Origin: Asterella californica
Lineage: Eukaryota > Streptophyta > Marchantiopsida > Marchantiales > Aytoniaceae
Direction: 5' to 3'
Length of the DNA: 64,000 nucleotides
NCBI GenBank assembly: GCA_036924285.1
Contig: JAYKYS010000011.1
Coordinates: 6,634,001 to 6,698,000 of the forward strand
Below, piece by piece: positions 24,181-36,420 of the stretch. How positions within the stretch are numbered: position 1 is the stretch's first letter; each line of letters begins with the position of its first letter. The notes beneath the pieces are model-generated. The model was not told where the DNA came from and did no database searches. It worked only from the letters and a program-made list of their open reading frames with translations. The translations under genes and the position numbers were made by a program.

Positions 24181-25840
24181 TCAAGGTGTACAAAACCATC
24201 TTCCAGCAAACGCCTCAGCTACCTCATCAACCACTGGTCCTGTCTCAACATTTTGAATCGTGACGTTGTTGGCAGGCTGTAGGTCTTGGATAAAGCACAA
24301 AGCTCTTGTCTTCTTAGACACAGTGAACCATCGGTTAGAGTACAGAGCCATATATGATTCAAGAATACCCATCCGCATCGTCTCTTTCAATAGCTCAATG
24401 AGCTTTGGTAGCAAAGCATGAGAGACTAGAATCGACTTCAAGTCCCAAGGTACGTGAGAAACAGTGAAGATAACCATCGGAGCTATCACACTAGAATCTA
24501 CACAACCGATCTTCTCATCTGAGAAGGAAAATGCTTTACATGGCTAACAATCATATGCTCAAAAGTCTTTTTCTCTACTTCAGTTAAGAAACCACCCCTT
24601 CCTATATGGAGCTGTTTGAGTGTCTCTCGAGTAAACTGATGCCTTATTTGTGTAAGATTTCTAAGTACATGCTCAGTGGTCGCTGACTCCATCTGCTGTT
24701 GTGAATCAATAGATAATTGGGTCACCACATGCTTCACCTTCTTTGCTGCAGTTTTATATTTGACGTGTACTTCTGTTTCTTGACGAGAGTCACACCAACA
24801 GATTGCATCTTTCCATCTATTCTCTAGTCTCAGATGAGGATGATATTATAAGTACGAGACAATCTCCTCATAGACTTTATGAGAATGGATGGGGATCATC
24901 ACCCTATCTTTCATTTGCTCCATCATCCTATTACATAATCTAACCAACGAACAAAAGACTGCACACCAACAAATTTCTTATACACACCAGAAATCATCTC
25001 ATCTTTTTTCAAAACACCTATACAATGCAGATCTGCCACATGCTTCTCCATATACCTCTTACTTTTTTCAGTCAAATCCTCTACTCATGTGAACTCACTC
25101 CAATCATCCGAACTAAAACTCGTCAAACCAAATCTCCAACTTCGTTCATGATACACACTCTTAGAATCTTGAGCAGTCTCTTCATAAGCCTCATGTGATC
25201 CCTAAGGCTACTCAAGCGGGATCATGGTAGTAATAGATCATTCACTCTTGTTATCTCCTCCTACAAGAGTGGGTTCTAAAAATCCTTACTTCTACAAATA
25301 GGAGAATCTCTCAAGGTCTGTCTATTTCATTCGTGGTTCGTATAAATGATCAAAAAACTGAACAAAATATCTATCATTTGGACTACGGATCCTAGCATAA
25401 TGAGATCCATCGTCCATCATCTTGATCTCTATCGTGATATAAGGTTGATCAAGAATGACAAGATACAGAGCAGAAGATTGCACGAAGAAGTATTGATCTA
25501 CCTCCACATCACCTATCTTCATCTTCACATTAGGACAAACATCGTATAACTCCCCCTTCTAGTTGTTAGCAGCACGTAACACCCAACCATGATTCAGTTC
25601 GATAGATCATTGTCCTCTCTCGTATATCTCTCGTGACATGATGTTGACCTCAAGTCAGTGATCAACTAAAGCAGCAACAAGTTCAGACAAACCCCCAAGA
25701 CGTACTCGTGTAGTAGTCGTAGCACGAGCCCAATGCCTCTTTCTGGAGTCACTATCAGTAGCTAGGCTCTCCTCGCTAGTTTCTTCATCATCGAACTCGA
25801 TAATGTTGGTATCAGCAACCAACATTTATTTCATTGAAGC
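24181..25840 (-). mobile_element. Decayed Ty3/Gypsy protease and reverse-transcriptase relic
   Basis: Read on the minus strand. 25840-25322 is one frame broken by three stops. It encodes an acidic stretch, then LGGLSELVAALVDH (protease active-site region), NIMSREIYERGQ, NHGWVLRAANN and VILDQPYIT. 24737-24498 (FLTEVEKKTFEHMIVSHVKHF) and, after a frame change near 24490, 24489-24181 (SHVPWDLKSI, LLPKLIELLKE, MGILESYMALYSNRWFTVSKK, LCFIQDLQPANN) are the N-terminal part of a Gypsy reverse transcriptase. The catalytic YxDD part is absent. Stops replace Trp or Gln codons. No activity is possible. The LTRs are not identified with certainty. Confidence 0.8.
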
Positions 25841-25919
25841 TCCAATCACATCTATCATATGACTCTCTACGTGCTCGGACATCACTTGTCTCTTTCGTTT
25901 TTTGATTCATGACTGTATC

Positions 25920-26460
25920 TTTAGCAGCGTGTTTGTGTACTCATGCATTATGGTTTATATGCTAATATGTTTGTGTTTCCAACATGAGCTAACAATTAAT
26001 ATTTGTAAAAGTTTTTGATTTTTTTATCTACTTGTTATATAAATTTTACTGAACACTTATATGTTTTATGATATCATTAAAGGAACAAAAGTTCCCCAAA
26101 AGTTCATCGAGCATGCATATTATTTTTCACCTCTACCATCTTCAAATATGTAGGGGTTTAATTTATTTCTTCACTCTTTTTGCCAAAAGGATTAGGTAAT
26201 AAATTAAACTCACAGTGAATTAACGTATAAACAGCAGCCTGTTATCGGACTTGTACCATTAGCAGAGAGATTGTGTACTCATGCCTTATGGTTTATATCA
26301 TGGTCTTCTTGCATTTCCATGCAAAGGCTTACAGTTGACATTGAGAAATATTTTGATTATTTCCATCTACTTAGTATATGAATTTTATTTAACATTTATA
26401 TATTTTTCGATATCATTAAAAAAGCAAAAGTTCCCCAGAAGTTTATCGAGCATGCATATT
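25920..26460 (+). repeat. LTR-like direct repeats with TATA-like core
   Basis: Positions 25920-26121 and 26259-26460 are two diverged copies of about 200 bp. Both contain GTGTACTCATG, a TTATGGTTTATAT phrase, GATATCATTAAA, AAAAGTTCCCC and TCGAGCATGCATATT. The 137 bp between them carries GTATAAACAGCAGCC, a plausible TATA element. Part of this sequence (26109-26335) recurs at 63611-63840. The layout suggests fragments of one LTR family, arranged partly in tandem. Exact termini (TG..CA) and target duplications were not found. Confidence 0.6.
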
Positions 26461-28319
26461 TCAACCAAAGCAATTAACTCAAAGCTTTTGTTTCATGTCT
26501 CTTTTGGAAAGACAAAGCATCACTTGGCACGCGAAAATTGTTATGGAACGTTGGGATTAAAGCCTCTCTATGGTATCTTTCTTGCTCTATCCCTCGAACT
26601 TGAGACATTTACATGCATATATATGCAAATATGTATATTTGATTTATTATCAAACTTTTCTTTGTGAAAAAAATTTATCATATATTACCCCGGGACTTTG
26701 AACACTTGTTTATACATCATGCGCAAAGTTTCATATCTTTTGATGTTATATTGTATAATGAATAATTGTTTTTTGAGTATAGAAAAATTTTTATCATACA
26801 CTATAAGTATTTTATCAGCTCATTCAAATAAAACTAATAATTAATAACTTCAAGAAATTTATGAATTCATATTTTATATAATTAATAATATTTTTCTTAA
26901 CATTTTTACTAAATTTTGACATGTATCACTATCTTAGTTTATTGCATGAAAATTTAAATTAAAAATAAAATTGCAATAAAAATAACCACTTATTATAATC
27001 ATAAAATTAATAGGTTAAATATGATATGATGATATTTAACCTATTCATATTCACTATTTAGTATTATATGATGAGTTGATTATTTCTTGTAATTTTGCAT
27101 TTGCCGATACAAGTAATTCTTGAATTTCAGTGTAGCACCCAGTTGGATTAAAATTTTGTCAAAAAACCAAATATTATCATCATATATTAAACTAAAGTTA
27201 ATAATATTTATTTGTACACATATACATGTATATGTTTATTACATTCAGGAATATGTGTATACATGCATATTTGTCTTCATCAATCTATTCACTAAAATGA
27301 GACTAGTTTACATTTCGAGATATTTATAAAGTTGTTAGACTGCGGGACATTTCGATCACAAAAATGAAACTTTCCAAGAACAGTTTTGAGATTTTAAACT
27401 TTTTATTTTTGCCTGATTTCTTGAGATAAAATCAGAAACTCAATGAAAATATAATGTGTACCGTGAGCTAAAAATTCTAAAACAAAATAAATGTATAAAA
27501 TATTATACATTTATTGAAAAACTTCACAATCTATGCTGCAAATATTCTACTCACTACTTGGATATAAATTTGACATTGCAAATTTATTCAAAAATGACAT
27601 AACGAGCAACTAGTAGTACAAACAAGAACTTCGTATTTGACATTGTGAATCAGAACTAAGACTCAAATGCAAGACTTTACAAAATTTTGAGTTTTAGTTA
27701 CCAAAGTAAATCTCAAACTAAATTACAGGTTTGCATCATCTTAAAGGTGACATGAATTGCCTCTCTAGCTTTAGGAGGCATTATAATCTTTTTTGGCAAT
27801 TTGGAGCGGGACTTTCAGTAGAAGATTGCAGCACTTGCATTAAAATCGTAGCTAGGATCTATTTCCTATTCTTTTGTGCTATTAAATATATCAGTGTAAC
27901 GTTTTACATCTATTGCAATTGTATGTTTCTTGTGTTTAAGTCTTCACCATTGCAGTTGAAAATCTCCATAGTGTTCACCACCTTGATCTCTTTGAACTCC
28001 ACTTGTGACGCGTCTTATCCAAACAGTCTTGGGTATTTTAGTTTCAAACTCATCAATAGGTCGAATAATCACAAATTGACCTTCTGCAATATCGTCCAAA
28101 GGGAAAATGCACACTCTTTTCTCTCTCTTCAAAACACCCACAAAATGCACAGCTTGTCTTGATTCTCCATTTGTAGCTCCACCTCAAGTTCAACTTCAAG
28201 TGCTATCTCAATGGATTCATTTTCATACTCAATAGTCTCTTCCTCTGATAGTATCAGCTCCACATTAATTGTCTCTCATCTCCATGAGGGATAATGTTTA
28301 CTCTGTTGGTATCGACATA
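26461..28319. other. AT-rich stretch, no recognised gene
   Basis: Strongly AT-rich to about 27700, then more mixed. A minus-strand open stretch at 27944-28150 (68 codons, FPLDDIAEGQFVIIRPIDEFE) might be retroelement gag, but I cannot place it. No RNA gene was recognised. Confidence 0.3.
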
Positions 28320-30500
28320 TATCTGATGGTGTCGGATGGATCTGGTGAGAGAGAAGGTAGTGGTCTCTCAAGTGATCAGATACATGCTGAAAATCAGACA
28401 AATCCAGTGGTAAGTGCTTCTGACGCTTTCGAACAACTCCGATCATGGAAGAAGTGAATCTGATGCCAAAGAAAAAGAGGAAGATGACTTCATGTGCTCA
28501 GGACAGACGGATGGTGAAGGTGGAGAAAAGATTAGGAGACCGACGTCCAAGAGCACGTAGTAAGTTAAGACCAACAAAGCAAGTCCTTCAAGCGTTAATA
28601 AGAGTCTCACTGTTTTGGACAATCTTGATAATGTACATGAAACACCGGAGGAGATGGATATGGTAGAGTTCATGTCAAAGCATATATCGAAGAAGGAAGA
28701 AGAGACCCATGTAGAAACTTGACAGGGACAAGTATGCAAATATGTATCTCTTTAGTACTAATGTCACTTTTCAGATTCTCGTGTAGAAGATACAACCTTT
28801 TCCACCTAATTTTTGTTACATGTCAACATCAGAACAACACATAAAAAATCTGCTCATATCCATAGCTCTGAATCCATCGATGATGCCTAGTATTGAGACT
28901 TGTTGTCTTACTCTGACAAGGAGAAGAAACGCGTTGATGCGATGAAGTACGAGACAGATTAACGACTAAAAGAGACAATGATCATTTTTCTTGCAATGGT
29001 TAAAGATCCTTCTTGACGAGAGGTTAGACAACATTCGAGTCAGGCTCAAAAGTGGATTCGCATACAGTGCCAAAATGAGTAAAGGACCAGAATTGCACAA
29101 GGAAGTCTAGATATTAGGAGCTGGACATTCATCTCTGCTATACCATGAGCTATCCAAGAAGTAAAAAAAGGTCAACAAGGATAATATCTATACATCGTTT
29201 TTTGTTGAGTGTCTAAAGCAAGCTCAAGCACAATGGATAGCTGTGAAAAAATCGAACAGTTCACAAAGAATTAGAATGTCGGCAACATACAAGATAATCC
29301 TAAACATTATGTGTGGATTTGTATGGTTAATGTCCTTAGTGTGCTACGAGGAATAATACCCATCTAAGACTTGAACATATCCAACATGTTGAACTTTGGG
29401 ACGCATCCCAAAGTTCAACTTAGAACAACTTGTTGTTTACATTGGTCTAGTCTCAACAAGGTTGTAAAACGTTGGAGCATATGAAGTACCATCGGGGAGG
29501 TCTGAGAATGAGAAGCAATACTTCTCCTTGGCATCTGATGTATGTCTTTGTCAATTTTGACGCCACAGATTTTTAACCAATATTGACGACTAAAGTATCA
29601 AATCAACCGAACTTGACAAAACTAGCGAAGAAGGATTAAGGCTTGTCTAAGAAACTCATGCGAGTGTATTTGTTCATCGTTCTAAGTATTTCGATCCATG
29701 TTGTTCTATGTAGTTAGAAGCGGAATGGAAGAACCACATGCATTCACTTACGGCAACCTAGACCAGTACGAAGCAAAAACTCGTTTAGAAAAACTCAGAA
29801 AATGAACTTTACGAAGGGAGTTCAAGTCTGAAACCCACAGATCTACTTATATTCATACGTCAAGAATGATAGATTTTATCAAGGACCACTCTCTAGTATA
29901 GAGAGAAATACGAGGCCAAGTACACTATCCTTCAAATTTTCACAGTGATAGAGAATGAGAAGGAGCAGTTACTAGAACTTGGCAGAAGTGAAATAAAGTC
30001 GATGGAGCATGCAACAAATGTCAATACGAGGATTCCACGCTGGTTCGGTCGGTATGGTTGGATCAAAGATCCATGTACATTTGTATAACAAACAGTCGTC
30101 ATTCTGCAAGAAGATTATTAGGAACTTATCAACGAGGGGTCAAGTGGTAATGTATTTTTTCAGCGGCAGTGTTTTCTTCTGTGAGGTTCATGAATGGGAG
30201 GGAGGTCTTATATTTCGGTAACAACTCGTCAGAGATAACGTTCATTGTCAAATTTTGCGCTAAGTTGGTGACAAAAAACCGCGAGATGAAAGTATGGTTC
30301 CAGGAGTACATGTGTGATGCTGTTGAGAGACAGATAGAATAAGTTTGACCCTCTAATAAAGCTGGTCCATCATCAACTCCGTCTAAGCAAGAAAATCGTG
30401 GCTGCAACTTTGATGCAAGTATCGTAGATGAACTTGTGCATGTAGATGGTGAGACTAGAGCTGGAAAGATATCATTTAGACAATTTCATGCTGACATAGA
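28320..30500 (+). mobile_element. Possible decayed retroelement gag region
   Basis: One plus-strand frame around 28440-28722 gives an acidic, charged stretch (SESDAKEKEEDDF, then after two stops LDNLDNVHETPEEMDMVEF, HISKKEEETHVET). This resembles the acidic start of the Gypsy polyproteins seen elsewhere in the window. Between 29540 and 30500 short charged fragments occur in several frames with many stops (ILQEDY, ELINEGSSGNVFFQ). No zinc knuckle or protease motif is visible. The assignment rests on composition and on neighbouring Gypsy relics, so it is weak. Confidence 0.3.
29388..29419. repeat. Perfect 14-bp inverted repeat with 4-nt loop
   Basis: GTTGAACTTTGGGA (29388-29401), loop CGCA, TCCCAAAGTTCAAC (29406-29419). 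It is the cleanest copy of a palindromic motif that recurs, less perfectly, at about 30816-30840, 31083-31112 and 31230-31256. Confidence 0.85.
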
Positions 30501-30799
30501 CGAGTCATGATGGAGTTAGCTTAACTCAGAGAATATATGAATAATTTTATATATTTCTTTGTACGTTTTTGTGTGATATTTCAGTATAGCAGCAACTTTG
30601 TATCATGCTCTCTAAGGAACTTCTGGTTGCTGCCTGAAGTTGTTGTCCAGTATCAACTTCAAGATGCATCCAAAAGTCGGTGAGATCCTTATCAATGATA
30701 ACCTTGATGATTCAATCTCTTATAACACAATAGCTCATTCTTTTTTCACGTAAAGCATTTTGATAATATGTTTATCTTAGTTGAATACCGTAACACATC

Positions 30800-31350
30800 T
30801 TGAAGTTCAAATAGATGAACTTCGGGACGCGTTCCAGTGTTCATCAAGATCACATTCTACAAATACAAAGCCAATATGTATTTTCTCAAGCTCAACTTTC
30901 TCAAGCAAGTTCTCATCTCAACCTTTCTAAATGGCAAGTTTTCTAAGTTACACACTCTTTCTTTGTTTCTCCATATCTTCTTGTAGGAGAAATACAATTT
31001 CTTACGAGAGTTGTACGGTTGGCAAACAAGAAGAAGTTTAGAGAAGACAAAATTTGTCAACTTCCTTATATAAGCCCCTCCAACAAACTTTGGGGCGCGT
31101 CTCGAAGTTCAAGTTTTCTCCATTACGCACTATGTATGTTGTTTGTCCATAACTTCTTGTATGAGAGTCATCTTCTTACGAGAATTATATGATTTGTCAA
31201 CTTCTTTCTTGCAATTAGTCCTTCCAACACACTTCAGGATTCGTCCCGAAGTTCAAGTTTCTAAGTTACACACTCTATCTTTTGTTTTCTCATAATTTCT
31301 TGTACAAGAGTCAGTTTCTTACAAGAATTTAACGGTTGGAAAGAAATTTC
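30800..31350 (+). repeat. Diverged tandem repeats with ACGCGT-type palindrome
   Basis: About three units of 140-165 bp share TTCTAAGTTACACACTCT, a CATAACTTCTTGTA-like phrase, TCTTACGAGAATT and a palindrome of approximate form AACTTCGGGACGCGTCCCGA. GAAGTTCA (30802-30809) pairs with TGAACTTC (30816-30823). Copies of the palindrome lie at 30816-30840, 31083-31112 and 31230-31256. The units have diverged, so the array is old. It may be an LTR or a subterminal array of a lost element. Confidence 0.6.
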
Positions 31351-33290
31351 CTAGAGCCTCCAAATGCAATAATTGAGCTTGTTTTATTTGTTATGTATAA
31401 ATATTTATTATCATTCCATGATATATATATATATTGTATTCATTGTTGAGTTCTTATCTTCTTATAAAAAGATATGTATAACTGTTTATAAATATATATG
31501 ATTAGATTAGTGTATTTAATTTAATAAATAATTTTAATTATGATAGGATATTAGTATTTTTTATAAAAGAATTTATCTGTAACGACTTATCTTAAAATTT
31601 TCAAAATGAAAGTGACACATTTAGAAGATATTCATGGACTATTTGGATGCTAATTTTGGGATCATGCAAAGTCTCATTTTAGTGAATAGACTGATCTTGT
31701 ATGCGAGTAAATTGTTATGATAGAATATATAATTTGATAAATGAATTATATAAAATGTTATAATATATAAAATTCAAATATTATATCATATTTTCTATTT
31801 ATATATATATATATTATTGCATATTTATTTTTGAGTTGATTTATATCTATATATGATGTATAAGTATATATATGTGTATATATATATATTGCACTTGCAG
31901 AATTAATTACACGTGAAGAATGACAATTCTGATATAAGATGATATATATATGTAATGGTTGAGAAATATAAAAAAAAGTTTTTTAAAAATGAAATCGATT
32001 TATCGAATATATAGAGTTTTTACATGTGAACCAAATATTCTTTCAGTGGATAAAACTGATGAAATATGACAAGACTAGAGCGAAGAACAAGTATGGGAGA
32101 AAGCTATAACAACTATTGAAACCAAGATTTTGATGTGATGTGGTTCTAGATCAATGGCTTAGACATCCCTTGGGAAGCCAAAGGTCTAGAGTTCAAATCT
32201 CCTTGTTGACATCTCTCTAAGAGGGGGCTTTAGAGTTGCATCACAAAGTATACAGTCGTATGTTGGCCCCTTATGAAATTATGTTGGACATTGTGTCTAA
32301 GAGTAGGGACAATATCCTTTTAATAGTAGCATGTTGTGCAACGCTCATGCTTACTACACACATCCGAAAAGAGAGATCTCAACTTTGATTCTAAGACATA
32401 TGAGATAGTCCTTCAGTACAAAGTGAGTCAACGCGTATAATATGAAGCTCCGTCATAATACAACGTGTATCAACTCTATAAGACCGTGTAGTAACATTAT
32501 GACATCAATGATATTGCTGTAATCTTTATTCAATTTTGATCCAAAAATATTTGTAATGCTTCTAAATTCCATCTAACTTAACTTTTGATTCCAACTTTTA
32601 TCAATCTAGCTTATCAATCTAAATTAAATTAGTTTATAAACTTGAACTATAAGTGGATAATTTCAATTATAAATAATGAAACTCTACATAAGTTATGTAG
32701 TTCTTATCATGTTATTCACTTCTTATTTTAACTTAACTAAAATCTAAATTAAAACTAACCAACCTTTACATGAACATCTCTATTAAATTTATATTGAACT
32801 TCTCACTGCTTCTCAGAGCTAATTCAATATTTGTGTTTGTAGCAACATGCTATATGCGAAGACTTGATAGTTCTCTCTAGAATTATCTAAACAATTATAT
32901 ATCACTATCTGAATTAAGTTAACCCAAAATTCTCATTTTTTCTCAAAGCTTATGGAATATTTGCAGTCTGCACATATAACAATAGTTCTCGAGAGGAAAA
33001 CCAACAATACAACTAGGTCAGAAAAGCTGATTTATAACAGCTTGACAAAACAATCAATTTAGTGAGAATAGTTCGAGAGAAGGTATTACTATTTTGAGTA
33101 GTTAGAGAGAAGATATATCCATTTTGAGATAGTTTCAGAGAGAAGGTATAATAGTTATTGGAATAAGAATAACAGATTTGATCATTGGAACCAATGATCA
33201 ATGCTAAATATGATATTTAGTTTTTTCATAGTATGAGAAGCGAGTCATTTTAAAGTACAAAAATTGTGTTGTTTCAAAGTTTGAGAATTT
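31351..33290. other. AT-rich stretch with microsatellite-like runs
   Basis: Dominated by A/T with (AT)n-like runs near 31420, 31800 and 31870. No gene recognised apart from the tRNA-like segment listed at 32140-32212. Confidence 0.4.
32140..32212 (+). other. Degenerate tRNA-like segment (A and B boxes)
   Basis: TAGATCAATGG (32147-32157) resembles a tRNA A box and AGTTCAAATCT (32190-32200) a B box, at about the spacing found in tRNA genes. A CTTGGGA loop-like phrase lies between. The acceptor stem does not pair and the T stem is only partly paired, so this is not a working tRNA gene. It could be a tRNA pseudogene or the head of a tRNA-derived SINE. Confidence 0.35.
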
Positions 33291-33304
33291 CATTGAGTAG
33301 CTGA

Positions 33305-33691
33305 ATGTGGACAACTTACTATTTCAATACAACAAGTTTATATGTATTGCATCACTCACCATGCAATGCAAATCTCTATCGATTATCTAAATTGTATCTT
33401 TCATATGAAAATCTCGGCTATAACCTATTCTACTGCAATGCAAAACATAATAATGTAGAAGCATTATCTTGTCAAAAAACAACACACGAGAGGAAATTAC
33501 AAGCATTATCCTATAAAAATTATACACGAGAAACTATCTATGACATTGTCTATGCTAAAACTCTACCTATGCTTTCAATCACCATCATGGATGTTAAAGT
33601 TTTTCTTGCTCCGGGTCAAAATTGTTCAACCTTTCTCTTTCATCAATCAGTATTACGGTCATTAACAAGATTGAGAGAAAGAGTGAGGTAG
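33305..33691 (+). other. Unassigned 128-codon open stretch
   Basis: Open for 128 codons directly upstream of the RT relic on the same strand. It includes NLFYCNAKHNNVEALSCQKT, which could be the tail of an RNase H/connection segment from another copy, but I cannot support that. It may simply be a chance frame. Confidence 0.2.
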
Positions 33692-33829
33692 TCGTACGAA
33701 CGATCAAAATTATCTGACTCTTTTCTTTTTATCCATCTCTGTTGCCACCATTTTCAAGATTGAAGCACTAGCAGAGAGCATGGGGGTTGGAGCTCAGATG
33801 GATCCCTCGCTTTTCTTTTTGTCCATCTC

Positions 33830-34500
33830 CATTGGAACCACTATCAACGTTGAAACGATGACCAAAAAACACGAAAATTTATTTCTTAGTTACAATCAGT
33901 TTCAACTTGCTTTGGAGAGTAGAGATTTACACAACCATATGTACATCTTTGGGATTGATGCGGATGTGCATTTTTCTAAGGAGCAAACAAACTCGATAGC
34001 CCATATGCAAAACATGATGCATAAGGTGTTAGGGGAGTTTGTACTTGAAATAACTATCCCATTTCTAAATGATATTCTTATGAAAGGTTGTTTGCAAAAA
34101 ATAAAGATGAAACTGTAACTTCTGATGGTTGCAGAAAGTTTATTGCGGATCACATTCGAGATGTGGGTCAGATCCTAACACGTCTGGAGGAAGTACATCT
34201 CACTTTGTCAAGTATCAAATGTCATTTTGGAATGTCAGAGATTATGGTGGTTGGTCATTTCTGCAGTACTTTTGGGATGTGGTCGAACCTAGAGAAGGTA
34301 GATATTATAGCGAGGATATGTACTAATACCACTGAGGTTCGATGTTTCTTAGGAGCTTGTGTATTCTTTCGCGTGACTATTCCTCATTATGTACATGTTG
34401 TCGAGCCTCTATATGCACTTATGAGAAAAGAAAAAAGATTTACTTGACGGCAAGATCATCATGAGACGATGGAGCGACTGAAGGAGATTATACATTAATT
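33830..34500 (+). mobile_element. Decayed Ty3/Gypsy reverse-transcriptase relic
   Basis: Frame one (to 34118) reads YNQFQLALESRDL, TNSIAHMQNMMHKVLGEF and ITIPFLNDILMKGC; the usual FLDD/YxDD box is FLND here. A frame change near 34090-34110 leads to DETVTSDGCRKFIADHIRDV, LTRLEEVHLTLSSIKCHFG, TTEVRCFLGACVFFRVTIPH and VVEPLYALMRKEKRFT. A stop then falls where Trp is expected, and RQDHHETMERLKEII follows. This is the palm, thumb and connection start of a Gypsy RT of the same family as the minus-strand relic at 24.2 kb, whose fragment ends just before this part. It is not functional. Confidence 0.85.
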
Positions 34501-36084
34501 CAGAGTGAGTTTAATTTCTAACCTAACCCTTCCTTCAGGATTAAGAACTAATTAAACCCATGCATATTACATACATGCTTGAATGCATGGAGTCTAAACA
34601 CCAATTCACACACCTTTATGTATTGCAGAAGGAATAATAGGTGTAACAACTAGTGAATATCTTCAGTGTATTGCCAGGTTTTGGGGTACGATGTAGTAAA
34701 GATGTAATATTCCTTGAAGTTTCCACTTTTTTTCCATGTATACACCGGAGGGGTATATACATAATATTTCTCGTGAATCACACAAGGTAGATCTCAAGCT
34801 ATTTGTGTGAAATTGTGTCTTGATCTGCGTATAAAGACAAGATGTAGATCCACAGTTGACTCCAAATGAATTAGGATGGAGGTGTATACATTGTACTTAT
34901 TGTAGTTCACAATGAAATATATGTAAGGTGAATGGGAGATTATGCTTCTTTAGCAACTCAAGCAATGAGTATTCCAAACAAAACTTAAAGAAAAATTGGA
35001 AAACAAGGTTGTATATCTAAACCCTTGAATTAGGAAGCACACAGGATTGGGAGCATGTTTATTACTTTGGAATTCATGAATAAAATCATCTTCAGCAAAC
35101 AGGATTTGGGAAGTGGACCTTTGTTCTTTAATTTACAATACTATAACATTTGATAAGAATGTAAAGAAACGTGGGTGAGATAGATCAGCCTTTGACCATG
35201 CCACTGAAGCTTCAAACTGTCAGAAATCTAATATTCGATAAGAAGATGTTAGATATACTTACAAAATTTGTCAAGTTATGATTTTGCAACCAAGCGTTAT
35301 GCATGCATTTGGTAAAGAAGATTTGTTGCATGAAGTGAAATAAATTTGAGTGAATATACAACATGTTTCAAAGTCGCTGTTTATCTCTATCAGTGCATAA
35401 TAAAAACTCAAAGACAAGATAGAAAATTAACTGAGAAAATAAAAAAGAAGAGCCCAAATAAAACAAGGCATGAAAAAATACCCCAATGTCCTTCTCAAAC
35501 ACCACACTTTCTCCAAACCTCATCTGATAGCAACAAAGTACTTCTAAGGAATGGTTTCAAGTCACATCAATCATCAACACCTTCAAGTGTTTCCATTGTA
35601 GTGAAATTCCAAAGCTGTCCTTTCTGATAACTATACATTATTGATTCCCTGGTTATGACATTAGTATATTATCCGTGATGCATATAGATATGGAAGCACA
35701 TGGATGAACGAGATTCTTCACCAAATTCTGGGGTCAGTGTTGCACCGCTACAATCCACCAGCATTGCAACATACAACATATTTTATATTTGCGTCTATGG
35801 TTTATGATGTGAACTATTGGCTCTGTGGCTATGCCATATTAAAAGCTCAATATGACGTGAACATATTCAGAAGATCCATGAGTCATCAAGATGTCATCTC
35901 TAGAATCTGAATATGTAAATGTGTAAAGTTTTGACTGATTCTTCATATACTCGCAGAGTGTCACTAGTAGGGAGTATGGATAACAGTTTCTAGCTGTTGC
36001 TTTCAATTGTGGGACACAACTCAGAATAGCCAAATATGCATCCAAAGTGCACAAACAAGAAAACGGAAGAAAAAAACAAAAATT
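34501..36084. other. Intergenic, no recognised gene
   Basis: Mixed AT-rich sequence. The open stretch 35346-35627 (plus, 93 codons) is Lys/Gln/Ser-rich without a recognised motif. Confidence 0.3.
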
Positions 36085-36420
36085 GAAACAGACAAAAAAT
36101 AATCATGTGTGATTGGCTTACAGCAGCCTTAAAATACAGATGAGTGAAAAATGCTGTGTGAGAAAAAAAGCAGAAGTTCAAAGAGGCAAAAAATAATCAT
36201 GTATTTAAAGCTTACAGCAGCCTTAAAATACAGATGAGTGAGAAATACATGCGGAGATAGCGTAAAGCTCAGAGTCAAGAAAAAATAGCACTGAAGTGAC
36301 TCTGATTAGCATGTATTTAAGGCTTACAGCAACCTTAAAATACAGAGGAGTGAGAAATGCATGCGGAGATAGCGTAAAGCTCAGAGTCACGATAAAATAG
36401 CACTGAAGCTCAAAAGTCAC
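36085..36420 (+). repeat. Tandem repeats of about 112 bp with internal hairpin
   Basis: Three copies. The phrase CTTACAGCAGCCTTAAAATA begins at 36117 and 36211, with a variant in the third copy (36323). The second and third units start at 36200 and 36312, a period of 112; the first is shorter (94) and more diverged. TGTATTTAAGGCT (36312-36324) can pair with the AACCTTAAAATACA that follows a few bases later, so each unit carries a potential stem-loop. The last two copies share GCGGAGATAGCGTAAAGCTC. Confidence 0.75.
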
